DNA of 64,000 nt. Source: Streptomyces sp. CB01249. Lineage in GTDB: Bacteria > Actinomycetota > Actinomycetes > Streptomycetales > Streptomycetaceae. A program made the translations under genes and the position numbers. The notes under the pieces were generated by a model that ran no database searches, was not told the DNA's origin, and was given only the letters and a program-made list of their open reading frames with translations. Of this stretch, positions 33,371 to 41,644 are shown piece after piece (position 1 is the first letter of the stretch; the number at the start of each line of letters is the position of its first letter). Location: contig NZ_LISW01000002.1 of the NCBI RefSeq assembly GCF_001905735.1, forward strand, positions 62,001 to 126,000, given 5' to 3'.

Positions 33371-34360
33371 TCAGGGGATGAGGACCACCTTGCCGATGGT
33401 GCCCCGGGTCTCCAGGTCGCGGTGGGCGTCGGCGGCGCGGGCGAGCGGGTAGCTCTGGACCGCGGGGCGCAGGCGGCCGGCGGCGGCTTCGGCGAGGGCG
33501 CGGGTCTCCAGGGCGCGCAGTCCGCCGCCCCTGCGGAGCAGGCCGGGTCCGAGGACGTTCTCGGAGGTGAGGGAGCGGGCGGCGAGTTCACCGGCGGACG
33601 GGGTGAACGGGCCGTCGTTGCCGGACCAGCCGTAGACGACGTGCTGCCCGCCCTCGCCGAGGAGGCCGAAGGCGGCGCGGGCGGTGGTGGAGCCGACGGA
33701 GTCGTAGAGCACGGTGGCGCCCCGGCCGAGGGCGTCCAGGTGGGTGCGGACGTGGCGCGGCCAGTCGGGACGGGTGTAGTCGACGGCGAGGTCGGCGCCG
33801 TTGTCCCGGACGCGGGCGGTCTTGGCGGGTCCGCCCGCGAGGCCGATGACGGTGGCCCCGGCGTTCTTGGCGTACTGGACGATCAGCGTGCCGATGCCTC
33901 CGGCGGCCGCGGTGACGAGGACGACGGAGTCCGGGCCGAGCGGGGTGGCGGCGAGGATGCCGAGGGTGGTGCGGCCGGTGCCGATCATGGCGACGGCCTC
34001 GGCGTGCCCGAGCCCTTCCGGCACGGGGTGGAGCCGGTCGGCGTCGGTGACGGCGAGTTCGGCGTAGCCGCCGGGGACGTTGCCGAGGTGGGCGACGACG
34101 TCGCGGCCGAGCCAGGCGGTGTCGGTGCCCTCGCCGACGGCGTCGACGATCCCGGCGACCTCCCGCCCGGGGATGGTGGGCAGCGGGGTGGGGACCGGGT
34201 TGGGGCCGGGGAGTCCTTGGCGCAGCGCGGTGTCGAGGAGGTGGACTCCGGCGGCGCGGACGGCGATGCGGACCTGGCCGGGCGCGGGGACGGGGTCCTC
34301 GGTCCGCTCGTGGCGGAGGTTCTCGGCGGGGCCGAAGGCGTGGAGGCGTACGGCGTGCAT
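33371..34360 (-). CDS. Zinc-independent MDR quinone oxidoreductase, probable SoxR target
   Basis: 329 aa medium-chain dehydrogenase/reductase. The N-terminal substrate domain has PGREVAGIVDAVGEG. The Rossmann fold has VLVTAAAGGIGTLIVQYAKNAGATVIGLAGG (about 145-175), the QOR-type AxxGGxG motif, and no zinc-ligand cysteines. It probably reduces quinones with NADPH. A SoxR-like box lies 49-66 bp upstream of ATG 34360. As I recall, a quinone oxidoreductase in this part of the S. coelicolor chromosome (SCO4266) is a SoxR regulon member, and this is probably its orthologue. Confidence 0.88.
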   Translation of the reverse strand: MHAVRLHAFGPAENLRHERTEDPVPAPGQVRIAVRAAGVHLLDTALRQGLPGPNPVPTPLPTIPGREVAGIVDAVGEGTDTAWLGRDVVAHLGNVPGGYAELAVTDADRLHPVPEGLGHAEAVAMIGTGRTTLGILAATPLGPDSVVLVTAAAGGIGTLIVQYAKNAGATVIGLAGGPAKTARVRDNGADLAVDYTRPDWPRHVRTHLDALGRGATVLYDSVGSTTARAAFGLLGEGGQHVVYGWSGNDGPFTPSAGELAARSLTSENVLGPGLLRRGGGLRALETRALAEAAAGRLRPAVQSYPLARAADAHRDLETRGTIGKVVLIP

Positions 34361-34408
34361 GGCGGGGTCCCCCGGACTGGTGTGGGTGCTGGTGGACCCA
34401 GCCTCTGA

Positions 34409-34426
34409 CCTCAAGCGCGGTCGAGG
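34409..34426. promoter_or_regulatory. SoxR-like box (CCTCAAG-N4-GTCGAGG)
   Basis: An 18-bp near-palindrome within a longer TGACCTC-N10-GAGGTCA repeat (34406-34429). The left half is identical to the SoxR consensus CCTCAAG and the right half differs at two bases. It overlaps a minus-strand TTGACC -35-like hexamer. Confidence 0.6.
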
Positions 34427-34473
34427 TCAAGTGCGGGCGGGGCGTTGTCAGTGGCGTGCGTCACGATGGGGGC

Positions 34474-35154
34474 ATGGTGCGCAGTGGTGGTCGGAGCGGT
34501 GGTGTGAAGGCGGCGCGGCGGCCGGAGGTGCGGTTGCCGCCGCTGGTGGATTTCGAGGAGGTCGGCCTCGAACCGGACGGGGATTACGACGGGGTGCGGT
34601 TCGGCGCGTCCGTGGACCTGGCGGACGCGTCGGGGCGGGGTGCGCGGTTCATGGACTGCGCGCTGGAGGGCTGCGCCCTGGACCGGGCGGAGCTGGTGCG
34701 GGCCCGGTTCGTCGATTCGGTGCTGACGGGCGTACGGGGGGTGGGCACCGATCTCGCGGAGGCGTCGCTGCGGGATGTCGAGGTGGTGGACGCGCGGCTG
34801 GGCGGGGTGCAGTTGCACGGTGCCGTGCTGGAGCGGGTGGTGGTGCGGGGCGGGAAGATCGACTACCTGAATCTGCGGGAGGCCCGGCTGACGGATGTCG
34901 TCTTCGAGGGCTGTGTGCTGGCGGAGCCGGACTTCGGGAGCGCGCGGCTGAAGCGGGTCGAGTTCCGGGACTGCGTGCTGAAGCGGGCGGACTTCAGTGC
35001 GGTGCGGATGGAGGACGTGGATCTGCGGGGGACCGCGGAGCTGGACATCGCGCGGGGCGTGGAGCGGCTGGCGGGCGCGGTGATCAGTCCGGTGCAGCTG
35101 ATGGAGCTGGCACCGGCGTTCGCGGCGCAGATCGGGGTGCGGGTGGAGGCGTAG
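34474..35154 (+). CDS. Pentapeptide-repeat protein
   Basis: 226 aa from ATG 34474 (an earlier ATG at 34456 is less likely). Residues 45-195 show a run of A(D/N)LxX-type pentapeptides such as ASVDLADAS, ALDRAELVRARF, TDLAEASLRDV, LNLREARLTDV and RADFSAVRMEDVDLRG. These are expected to fold into a right-handed quadrilateral beta-helix. Some members mimic DNA and protect gyrase, but most have no known function. The C-terminal 30 residues are helical. It is convergent with the following unknown gene. Confidence 0.8.
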   Translation: MVRSGGRSGGVKAARRPEVRLPPLVDFEEVGLEPDGDYDGVRFGASVDLADASGRGARFMDCALEGCALDRAELVRARFVDSVLTGVRGVGTDLAEASLRDVEVVDARLGGVQLHGAVLERVVVRGGKIDYLNLREARLTDVVFEGCVLAEPDFGSARLKRVEFRDCVLKRADFSAVRMEDVDLRGTAELDIARGVERLAGAVISPVQLMELAPAFAAQIGVRVEA

Positions 35155-35164
35155 ACGTGTCCGC

Positions 35165-35662
35165 TCAGAGGCGGGGGAAGCGGGCCTGGAGGTCCCAGAC
35201 GGCCGGGTTGTCCGCCAGGCCCTCGTGCATGTCGGCCAGGTCGGCGATCAGGTCGTGCAGGAAGTCGCGGGCCTCGCGGCGCAGGAGGGAGTGGCTGAAG
35301 GTCAGCGGCGGTTCCTCGGGGTCCATCCAGTCGGCCTCGATGTCGACCCAGCCGAAGCGGCGCTCGAAGAGCATGCGGTCGGTGGACTCGGTGAAGTCCA
35401 GTTCGGCCTGCTGGCGGCGGTGCGAACGGCTGCCGCGCGGGTCCTGGTCGATCTGCTCGACGATGTCGCACAGCGCCCAGGCGAAGTCGAGCACCGGCAC
35501 CCATCCCCAGGCTGTGGACACTTCGCGGTCCGCCTTGGTGTCCGCGAGGTAGACGTCCCCGGAGAACAGGTCGTGCCGCAGCGCGCGGACGTCCGCGCGG
35601 CGGTAGTCGGTCTGCGGGGGGTCCGGGAAGCGGCGGGAGAGGGAGTAGCCGATGTCGAGCAC
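35165..35662 (-). CDS. Conserved hypothetical protein
   Basis: 165 aa, cytosolic, without signal peptide or spans. Features are the N-terminal RRADVRALRHDLFSGDVYLADT, a Trp-rich centre (TAWGWVPVLDFAWALCDIVEQID), an acidic DWMDPEEPPLTFSH segment and a helical end (DFLHDLIADLADMHEGL). I know similar proteins only as uncharacterised streptomycete genes. The composition suggests an acidic, possibly immunity-like or protein-binding domain, but that is speculation. It starts at GTG 35662 and is separated from senR by 33 bp. Confidence 0.65.
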   Translation of the reverse strand: MLDIGYSLSRRFPDPPQTDYRRADVRALRHDLFSGDVYLADTKADREVSTAWGWVPVLDFAWALCDIVEQIDQDPRGSRSHRRQQAELDFTESTDRMLFERRFGWVDIEADWMDPEEPPLTFSHSLLRREARDFLHDLIADLADMHEGLADNPAVWDLQARFPRL

Positions 35663-35695
35663 GGTTCGATGGTGTCATGCCCGGCGTGTCGCCCG

Positions 35696-36361
35696 TTACG
35701 GCAGCAGCCGCTGCTCCTTGGCGACGGCGACGGCGCCCGCGCGGGTGTCGACGCCGAGCTTGTCGTAGATGCGCCCCAGGTGCGTCTTGACCGTGGCCTC
35801 GCTGATGAACAGGGCGCGGGCGATCTCGCGGTTGCCGAGGCCCCGGGAGAGCTGGCCGAGGATGTCGCGTTCGCGGTCGGTGAGGGTGGGGCGGGGTGCG
35901 CGCATGCGGGCCATCACGCGGCTGGCGACGGGCGGCGAGAGCGTGGTGCGGCCCTGGGCGGCGGAGCGGATCGCGGCGAACAGCTCCTCGGGGCGTTCGG
36001 CCTTGAGCAGATAGCCGGTGGCGCCCGCCTCGATGGCGCGCGTGATGTCCGCGTCGGTGTCGTACGTGGTGAGGACGAGGACGTGGGTGCCGGGGCCGGC
36101 CGCGATGCGGCGGGTCGCTTCGACGCCGTCGATGCCGCTGCCGAGCTGGAGGTCCATCAGGACGACGTCGGGGGTGAGCCGGGCGGCGAGGGCGACGGCC
36201 TCCTCGCCGCTGCCCGCCTCGCCGATGACCTCGATGTCGGGCTCGCTGCCGAGGAGGGCGAGGAGCCCGGCGCGTACGACGGCGTGGTCGTCGCAGAGCA
36301 GGATGCGGATGCGGTCCGCGGTCGGGTCCGCGGTGACGTCAGCGGTCGGGTCGGCGCTCAT
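35696..36361 (-). CDS. senR: NarL-family response regulator SenR
   Basis: 221 aa. Receiver domain (ILLCDDHAVVRAGLLALLG; phospho-Asp in DVVLMDLQLG; LKAERPEELFAAI) followed by a LuxR-type HTH (LTDRERDILGQLSRGLGNREIARALFISEATVKTHL). It sits directly behind its kinase with a 4-bp ATGA overlap (36358-36361), on the strand opposite an HbpS-type gene. That is the arrangement of the haem- and redox-responsive SenS-SenR/HbpS system of Streptomyces reticuli. In that system SenR activates catalase-peroxidase and hbpS. Assignment rests on synteny with hbpS. Confidence 0.82.
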   Translation of the reverse strand: MSADPTADVTADPTADRIRILLCDDHAVVRAGLLALLGSEPDIEVIGEAGSGEEAVALAARLTPDVVLMDLQLGSGIDGVEATRRIAAGPGTHVLVLTTYDTDADITRAIEAGATGYLLKAERPEELFAAIRSAAQGRTTLSPPVASRVMARMRAPRPTLTDRERDILGQLSRGLGNREIARALFISEATVKTHLGRIYDKLGVDTRAGAVAVAKEQRLLP

Positions 36362-37593
36362 GCGGGGTCCTGGGGTGTGGGGGCGACGGGGACGGTGGCG
36401 GTGACGACGGTGCCCTCGCCGGGGGCCGATTCGATGGTGAGGGTGCCGCCGAGCTGCTGGAGGCGGGCGCGCATGGCGGGCAGCCCGTGGCCGCGCACCC
36501 CGCCGGGGGCGGTGGCGGTGGGCGTGAAGCCGTGGCCGTTGTCGGCGATGTCGAGGACGGTGCGGTCGTCCAGGTGCGTCAGCGTGAGGGCGGCCTCGGT
36601 GGCGCCCGCGTGTTCGGTGACGTTGGCCAGGGCGCCCTGGGCGATCCGCAGCAGCGCGGACTGGGTGCGGTCGGGCAGGACGGTGTGCGGGGCGCCCTCG
36701 ATGTGGCAGCGGACGGTGAGCCTGCCCTGTGCCTGGGCGGTTTCGCGGGCGGCGAGTGCGTGCAGGGCGGCGTCGAGGCCGCCGCCCTCGGCCAGGTCGG
36801 CGGGGGCCAGGTCGTGGACGAAGCGGCGGGCCTCGGCGAGGTTGCGTTCGGCGATGCCTCCGGCGGTACGGATGTGGCGTCGGGCGGCGGCCGGATCGGT
36901 GTCCCAGGTGCGGTCGGCGGCCTGGAGGAGCATCTGCTGGCTGGACAGGCCCTGGGCGAGGGTGTCGTGGATCTCCATGGACAGCCGCTGGCGTTCGGCG
37001 AGGGTGCCTTCGCGGCGCTCGGTGGCGGCGAGTTCGCGGCGGGTGCGGAGCAGGTCGTCGATGAGCCTGCTCTGCCGTACGGCCTGGCGCTGCATGTGGA
37101 CGAACACGGCGGTGGCGACGGCGGCGACGGCGGGCGGGGCGAGCACGAGGTTGGGGTCGAAGCCGTGCGCGAGGCGGAGCTGCGCGGCGACGACGAACAG
37201 CGTGAGCAGCGCGACGAGCGCGTACGCGGCACGGGGCGGCAGGATGCGCAGCCCGGTGTAGAAGAGCGGCACCGCGCACCAGGCGAAGCTGGGCGCGAGG
37301 ACGACCACCACCATCCACACGACGACGAGCCCGCCGAGCCAGACGAGGCTGCGGGCGGTGGGGCGCGAGCCGAGCACGGGCCCGACGACGTACAGCACGG
37401 CCAGGGCGATCGACAGACCGATGATCCAGGGCGTGCGGGCCTCACCGGGGTGCCGGAGCAGGAACCGGGCGAGCGAGGCGCCGAGCAACAGGAAGAACGC
37501 GGCGTGCATGAGGAGGGCGAGGGAGCGGGTGTCCCCGTCGTCGGTGCCCTCCTCCGGCGCGGGCCGGAGCCCGTCCTCGTACCGCTGCTCCAC
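36358..37593 (-). CDS. senS: NarL-type sensor histidine kinase SenS
   Basis: 411 aa. Four or five N-terminal membrane spans (LALLMHAAFFLLLGASLARFL; IIGLSIALAVLYVVGPVLG; LVWLGGLVVVWMVVVVLAP; AYALVALLTLFVVAAQL) match the five-span sensor region of SenS. The HisKA_3 domain has the phospho-His in RLSMEIHDTLAQGLSSQ, and HATPase_c has DNGHGF and GGVRGHGLPAMRARL. In S. reticuli, HbpS interacts with SenS outside the membrane and modulates its autophosphorylation in response to haem, iron and oxidative stress. It starts at GTG 37593. Confidence 0.82.
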   Translation of the reverse strand: MEQRYEDGLRPAPEEGTDDGDTRSLALLMHAAFFLLLGASLARFLLRHPGEARTPWIIGLSIALAVLYVVGPVLGSRPTARSLVWLGGLVVVWMVVVVLAPSFAWCAVPLFYTGLRILPPRAAYALVALLTLFVVAAQLRLAHGFDPNLVLAPPAVAAVATAVFVHMQRQAVRQSRLIDDLLRTRRELAATERREGTLAERQRLSMEIHDTLAQGLSSQQMLLQAADRTWDTDPAAARRHIRTAGGIAERNLAEARRFVHDLAPADLAEGGGLDAALHALAARETAQAQGRLTVRCHIEGAPHTVLPDRTQSALLRIAQGALANVTEHAGATEAALTLTHLDDRTVLDIADNGHGFTPTATAPGGVRGHGLPAMRARLQQLGGTLTIESAPGEGTVVTATVPVAPTPQDPA

Positions 37594-37667
37594 CTCGTAC
37601 CCCTGTTCTCCGGTCCCGGAGGACCCCCGCTGACCTGCGTGGACATTCCATCGTCCCCCCGGACGGC

Positions 37668-37701
37668 CGTCCCCGCATCAACCGATCGGCCGATGGGGAC
37701 G
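37668..37701. promoter_or_regulatory. Inverted repeat between senS and hbpS (candidate SenR operator)
   Basis: CGTCCCCGCATC is followed 12 nt later by GATGGGGACG, 10 bp of symmetry with a 2-nt bulge. It lies centrally in the 228-bp divergent promoter region. Assignment to SenR is inference. Confidence 0.4.
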
Positions 37702-37821
37702 TCAGCCGTCCCGGGCGCCGGGTCGAGCCGGTACGACGACCGTCCGGGGGCGGTTGCGGGCCAACGATGGATGCAGGACGCGGGAACCACCCGCTTCCGC
37801 CCCCCCGCTGAGGAGCCCCTG

Positions 37822-38379
37822 ATGAAGAAGATGTCGCTGCGCACCCGTGTCCTGACCGGTACCGTCGCCGCCGCCGCCCTCGGGGCCGGCACCTTCGGCG
37901 CGATGTCCGCGAACGCGTCCACCCCGGCCGCCGCGCCCGCCACCACCGTCAAGGCCGACACCGCGAACCGCAACCTCCAGCAGACCACGCACCTGACCCT
38001 CGACGCCGCGACGAAGGCCGCGAAGGCCGCCCTGGACGCGGCGAAGAAGGAGAACCAGCGCGTCGCCGTCTCGGTGGTCGACCGCAACGGCAACACGATC
38101 CTGACCCTGCGCGGCGACGGCTCGGGCCCGCAGGCCTACGAGTCGGCCGAGAAGAAGGCGTACACCGCCGTGTCGTGGAACGCCCCGACCTCCGAGCTGG
38201 CCAAGCGGCTCGCCCAGGCCCCGAACCTGAAGGACATCCCTGGCACGCTGTTCCTCGCGGGCGGCGCCCCGGTGCAGGTCAAGGGTGCCCCGGTGGCGGG
38301 CATCGGCGTCGCGGGCGCCCCGAGCGGCGACCTGGACGAGAAGTTCGCGCAGGCCGGCGTCGCCGCCCTCGCCAAGTAG
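37822..38379 (+). CDS. hbpS: Secreted haem-binding protein, HbpS/GlcG family
   Basis: 185 aa. Signal peptide (KKMSLRTRVLTGTVAAAALGAGTF...ANA) followed by the GlcG/HbpS domain at residues 50-185. Characteristic segments are LTLDAATKAAKAALDAAKK, VAVSVVDRNGNTILTLRGDGSGPQAYESAEKKAYTA and a Gly-rich end GAPVAGIGVAGAPSGDLDE. HbpS is an octameric extracellular haem-binding and degrading accessory of SenS. ATG 37822 has GAGGAG 7 nt upstream. The gene is divergent from senS-senR, the published arrangement, and is followed by an ankyrin gene 32 bp downstream. Confidence 0.87.
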   Translation: MKKMSLRTRVLTGTVAAAALGAGTFGAMSANASTPAAAPATTVKADTANRNLQQTTHLTLDAATKAAKAALDAAKKENQRVAVSVVDRNGNTILTLRGDGSGPQAYESAEKKAYTAVSWNAPTSELAKRLAQAPNLKDIPGTLFLAGGAPVQVKGAPVAGIGVAGAPSGDLDEKFAQAGVAALAK

Positions 38380-38410
38380 TACCCACGCGCACACCTCCCG
38401 GGAGACGGAC

Positions 38411-39007
38411 ATGAACGCCCTCGATCACCAGCTGCTCGACGCCGCGCGCACCGGCGACACCGACGGAGTGCGCACCGCGATCGAGGGCGGCGCCCGGGTC
38501 GACGTCCGCGACGAGGAGCTGCGCACCCCGCTGCTCCTGGCCGTCCACGGCAACCACGTCGGGGCCGCCCGGGTGCTCGTCGCGGCGGGCGCCGACCCGG
38601 ACGCGCAGGACCGGCGCGAGGAGAGCCCCTGGCTGGCCACCGGCGTCACGGGCAGCGTGGAGATGCTGCGCGTCCTGCTGCCCGCCGGTCCGGACCTGAA
38701 GCTGCGGAACCGGTTCGGCGGGATCGCGCTGATCCCGGCGAGCGAGCGCGGTCATGTCGCGTACGTACGGGAGCTGCTGAAGGTCACCGACATCGACGTC
38801 GACCACGTCAACCGGCTGGGCTGGACCGCCCTGCTGGAGGCCGTGATCCTCGGCGACGGCGGCCGGGCGCACCAGGAGATCGTGGAGCTGCTGCTCGCGG
38901 CGGGCGCGACGCCGGGGCTGCCGGACGGCGACGGGGTGACCGCCCTGGAGCACGCGGAGCGGCGCGGGTTCGCGGGGATCGCGGCGCTGCTGCGGGACGC
39001 GTCGTGA
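38411..39007 (+). CDS. Ankyrin-repeat protein
   Basis: 198 aa, almost entirely ankyrin repeats: LLDAARTGDTDGVRTAIEGGARVDVRDEE, TPLLLAVHGNHVGAARVLVAAGADPDAQDR, then imperfect copies, and EIVELLLAAGATPGLPDGDGVTALEHAERRG. It is a protein-interaction module without signal peptide, so cytosolic. Ankyrin genes are often found next to catalase or peroxidase genes, which fits the HbpS-SenRS oxidative-stress context. It overlaps the next gene by 4 bp (39004-39007) and lies 32 bp after hbpS, so the three genes are probably one operon. Confidence 0.82.
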   Translation: MNALDHQLLDAARTGDTDGVRTAIEGGARVDVRDEELRTPLLLAVHGNHVGAARVLVAAGADPDAQDRREESPWLATGVTGSVEMLRVLLPAGPDLKLRNRFGGIALIPASERGHVAYVRELLKVTDIDVDHVNRLGWTALLEAVILGDGGRAHQEIVELLLAAGATPGLPDGDGVTALEHAERRGFAGIAALLRDAS

Positions 39008-40143
39008 AAGCCCGCCCTGCCGGTCGGAAGCGCCCGGCGGCCCTCCTGGCCGCCGTCGCCGCCGCAGCCGTGCTCGCCGGGTGCGCCGCCACCGACGCGC
39101 CCGCGTCGCCCGCCACCTCGCCCGCCGCGCGCATCCCCGCGCCCACCGCCACGCCCGAGCCCGGGGCGACTCCCGAAGGGACGTTGCTCGTCGCCGACTT
39201 CGGGGCCGACACCGTGTCCTTCGTGGACCCGGTACGGGGTGCCTTCGACCGGGTGAAGGTCGGCACCGCCCCCTACGGCGTCGTCGTCGGCGCGGACGGG
39301 CGGGCCTGGGTCACCACCGCCGAGGGCGTCGCGGTCGTGGACACCGGGAAGCGGTCGCGGCTGGACCTGATCCCGTACAGGACGCGGACCGGCCCCGCGA
39401 CCACCGGTGAATACCGGGGCGGCGGGATGGGCATCGCGCTGGCCCCCGACGGCCGGCACGCGTACGTCGGTGTCAACGTGCCTGATGGCAACGGGGTCCT
39501 GGAGGTCATCGACACCACGACCCGGAAGGTGACCGGCACGGTCCCCGTGGGGCGCCGGCCCTTCGACGTGGACGTGTCGCGCGACGGCTCGGAGGCGTAC
39601 GCCACCGGGCACGACTCGTTCGACGTGACGTCCGTCCGTACGGACACGCTCCGCGCGCGCCGTATGGAGGTCGCCCCGTACGGCACCGAGGGCGGGCTCG
39701 GGTCCTGGCTGAAGCCGCACTACGCGGTGGTCCGGCCGTCCGACGGGAAGCTGCTGCTGCCGTTCGAGGGCGAGCGGCTCGCGGTCCTCGACCCGCGCAC
39801 CGGGAAGGTCGCCGTCGAGCGGATGACGGCCAACACGCACCAGCACGGCGCGGCGCTCGCCCCCGACGGCACGCTGCTGGTCGTCGGCACCGGCCCGATC
39901 GCCTCCGACGACAAGGAGGCGTCGCTGACGATCCGTGAGCCGGACGGCTCCGAGCGCGTCGTGAAGCTGGACGGCCCGCACGAGGACGTCGCCGTGTCGC
40001 GGGACGGCCGTACGGCGTACGTCACAGGAGGCTTCACCCGGGACGGCTACTGGAACGGCATCACGGTCGTCGCCCTCGACGGGAAGACCCCTCCGGTCCG
40101 TCTGGCGGCGGGCGAACGGCCGCTGGGGATCGCGGTGCTGTGA
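39004..40143 (+). CDS. YncE-like beta-propeller lipoprotein
   Basis: 379 aa. Lipobox VLAGC (Cys about residue 26), a Pro/Ala-rich linker (about 27-58), then a seven-bladed YVTN/WD-type propeller. It is marked by repeats such as LLVADFGADTVSFVDPVRG, GVVVGADGRAWVTT, AYVGVNVPDGNGVLEVIDTTTRKVTGTVPVGRRPFDVDVSRDGSEAYATG and DVAVSRDGRTAYVTGG. It is anchored outside the membrane and could be a partner-binding or periplasmic redox-linked protein. GTG 39004 overlaps the ankyrin stop, indicating coupled translation. Coupling to hbpS suggests a role in the same response (inference). Confidence 0.8.
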   Translation: MKARPAGRKRPAALLAAVAAAAVLAGCAATDAPASPATSPAARIPAPTATPEPGATPEGTLLVADFGADTVSFVDPVRGAFDRVKVGTAPYGVVVGADGRAWVTTAEGVAVVDTGKRSRLDLIPYRTRTGPATTGEYRGGGMGIALAPDGRHAYVGVNVPDGNGVLEVIDTTTRKVTGTVPVGRRPFDVDVSRDGSEAYATGHDSFDVTSVRTDTLRARRMEVAPYGTEGGLGSWLKPHYAVVRPSDGKLLLPFEGERLAVLDPRTGKVAVERMTANTHQHGAALAPDGTLLVVGTGPIASDDKEASLTIREPDGSERVVKLDGPHEDVAVSRDGRTAYVTGGFTRDGYWNGITVVALDGKTPPVRLAAGERPLGIAVL

Positions 40144-40181
40144 GCCCGGCGTACCACCCCCGGATTACGACATTCCGCACA

Positions 40182-40187
40182 TAGGAT
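40182..40187 (+). promoter_or_regulatory. Leaderless -10 box (TAGGAT) of the M1 peptidase gene
   Basis: TAGGAT, 7 nt, GTG 40195. Confidence 0.6.
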
Positions 40188-40194
40188 CATCGGT

Positions 40195-41610
40195 GTGGAT
40201 CATCGAACCCCGGCACGCCGCGGAGCGGCCCGCGCCGCCCTCCCCCTGCTCGCCCTCGCCCTCCTCGCGCCCGCCTGCACGGGCGGGGTGGAGGGCAAGC
40301 CGGGTGCGTCCGGGGTGCGCGATCCGTACTTCCCGAAGCTGGGCAACGGGGGCTACGACGTCACGCACTACGCCCTCACGCTCGACGTGGACCCGGACGA
40401 GCAGACCCTGCGCGGGACGGCCGAGATCACCGCGCGGGCCACGCAGGATCTCAGCTCGTTCAATCTGGACCTGGCCGGGCTGACCGTGAAGTCGGCGACC
40501 GTGGAAGGGCGTCCGGCCGCCGTGAACCGGGCGGGCAACGAGCTGACGCTCCGTACGGACGCGAAGGTCGAGGACCGGCTGCGGAAGGGCGAGACGTTCC
40601 GCGTCGTCGTGCGCTACTCGGGCTCCCCGAAGACGATCACCGACCCGGACGACTCCGAGGAGGGCTGGCTGCCGACCGACGACGGGGCGCTGGCCCTCGG
40701 TGAGCCGACCGGTTCGATGGCCTGGTTCCCCGGCAATCACCACCCGAGCGACAAGGCTTCCTACGACCTGACGGTCACCGTTCCGAAGGGGCTCACGGCG
40801 GTCTCCAACGGGGTGATGGCGGGTCCGCCGGTCACCGAGAAGGGCCGCACGACCTTCCGCTGGCACACCGCCGAGCCGATGGCGAGCTATCTCGCGACCC
40901 TGGCCGTCGGGGAGTTCGAGACGAAGACGTCCACGATGGCCGGTGGCATCACGGTGTTCACGGCCGTGGACCCGGAGGTGGCGAAGGAGAGTGCGCGGAC
41001 GGTCGCCCGGGTCCCCGAGGTCGTGGCGTGGGAGGCGTCGCACTTCGGTCCGTATCCGTTCTCCGCGACGGGCGCGATCGTGGACCGCGAGGACGACGCC
41101 GGGTACGCGCTGGAGACGCAGAACCGGCCGTTCTTCCCCGGCCCGCCGAGCGTGGGGCTGCTCGTCCACGAGATGGCGCACCAGTGGTTCGGCGATTCGG
41201 TCACGCCGGAGAGCTGGCGCGACATGTGGCTGAACGAGGGGCTGGCGACGTACGCGGAGTGGCTGTGGGAGGAGGAGAAGAACGACACCCCGGCCGAGGA
41301 GTCGTTCGAGGACGCCTACGAGGACAAGGCCAACTGGGCCTTTCCGCCCGCCGATCCGCCGTCCGCCGCCCGGATCTCGGACGATCCGGTGTACGGGCGC
41401 GGGGCGATGGTCATCCACAAGATCCGCGAGGCCGTGGACGACGACGAGGAGTTCTTCGCGCTGCTGAAGGGCTGGACGAAGAAGTACCGGCACCGCAACG
41501 CGTCGACGGCCGACTTCACGGCGTACGTGGAGGAGGAGACCGGCCAGGACCTGTCGGACCTGTGGAAGGCGTGGCTGTACGGCAGGAGCCGGCCCGCCGC
41601 GGACGGCTGA
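40195..41610 (+). CDS. M1-family metallopeptidase lipoprotein
   Basis: 471 aa. Lipobox LLAPAC (Cys28). The M1 zinc-binding motif is HEMAH at 325-329 with the third ligand Glu348 in MWLNEGLATY, the HEXXH-(X)18-E pattern. The usual GAMEN exopeptidase loop is replaced by GYALETQNRP (303-312), as in the short actinobacterial M1 subgroup. The protein lacks the large C-terminal domain of PepN, so it is a compact extracellular aminopeptidase-like enzyme. GTG 40195 is leaderless. It converges with the M4 protease gene. Confidence 0.88.
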   Translation: MDHRTPARRGAARAALPLLALALLAPACTGGVEGKPGASGVRDPYFPKLGNGGYDVTHYALTLDVDPDEQTLRGTAEITARATQDLSSFNLDLAGLTVKSATVEGRPAAVNRAGNELTLRTDAKVEDRLRKGETFRVVVRYSGSPKTITDPDDSEEGWLPTDDGALALGEPTGSMAWFPGNHHPSDKASYDLTVTVPKGLTAVSNGVMAGPPVTEKGRTTFRWHTAEPMASYLATLAVGEFETKTSTMAGGITVFTAVDPEVAKESARTVARVPEVVAWEASHFGPYPFSATGAIVDREDDAGYALETQNRPFFPGPPSVGLLVHEMAHQWFGDSVTPESWRDMWLNEGLATYAEWLWEEEKNDTPAEESFEDAYEDKANWAFPPADPPSAARISDDPVYGRGAMVIHKIREAVDDDEEFFALLKGWTKKYRHRNASTADFTAYVEEETGQDLSDLWKAWLYGRSRPAADG

Positions 41611-41644
41611 CCGGCTCCCGCTTCCTCATGCTCCCGCGTACGGG

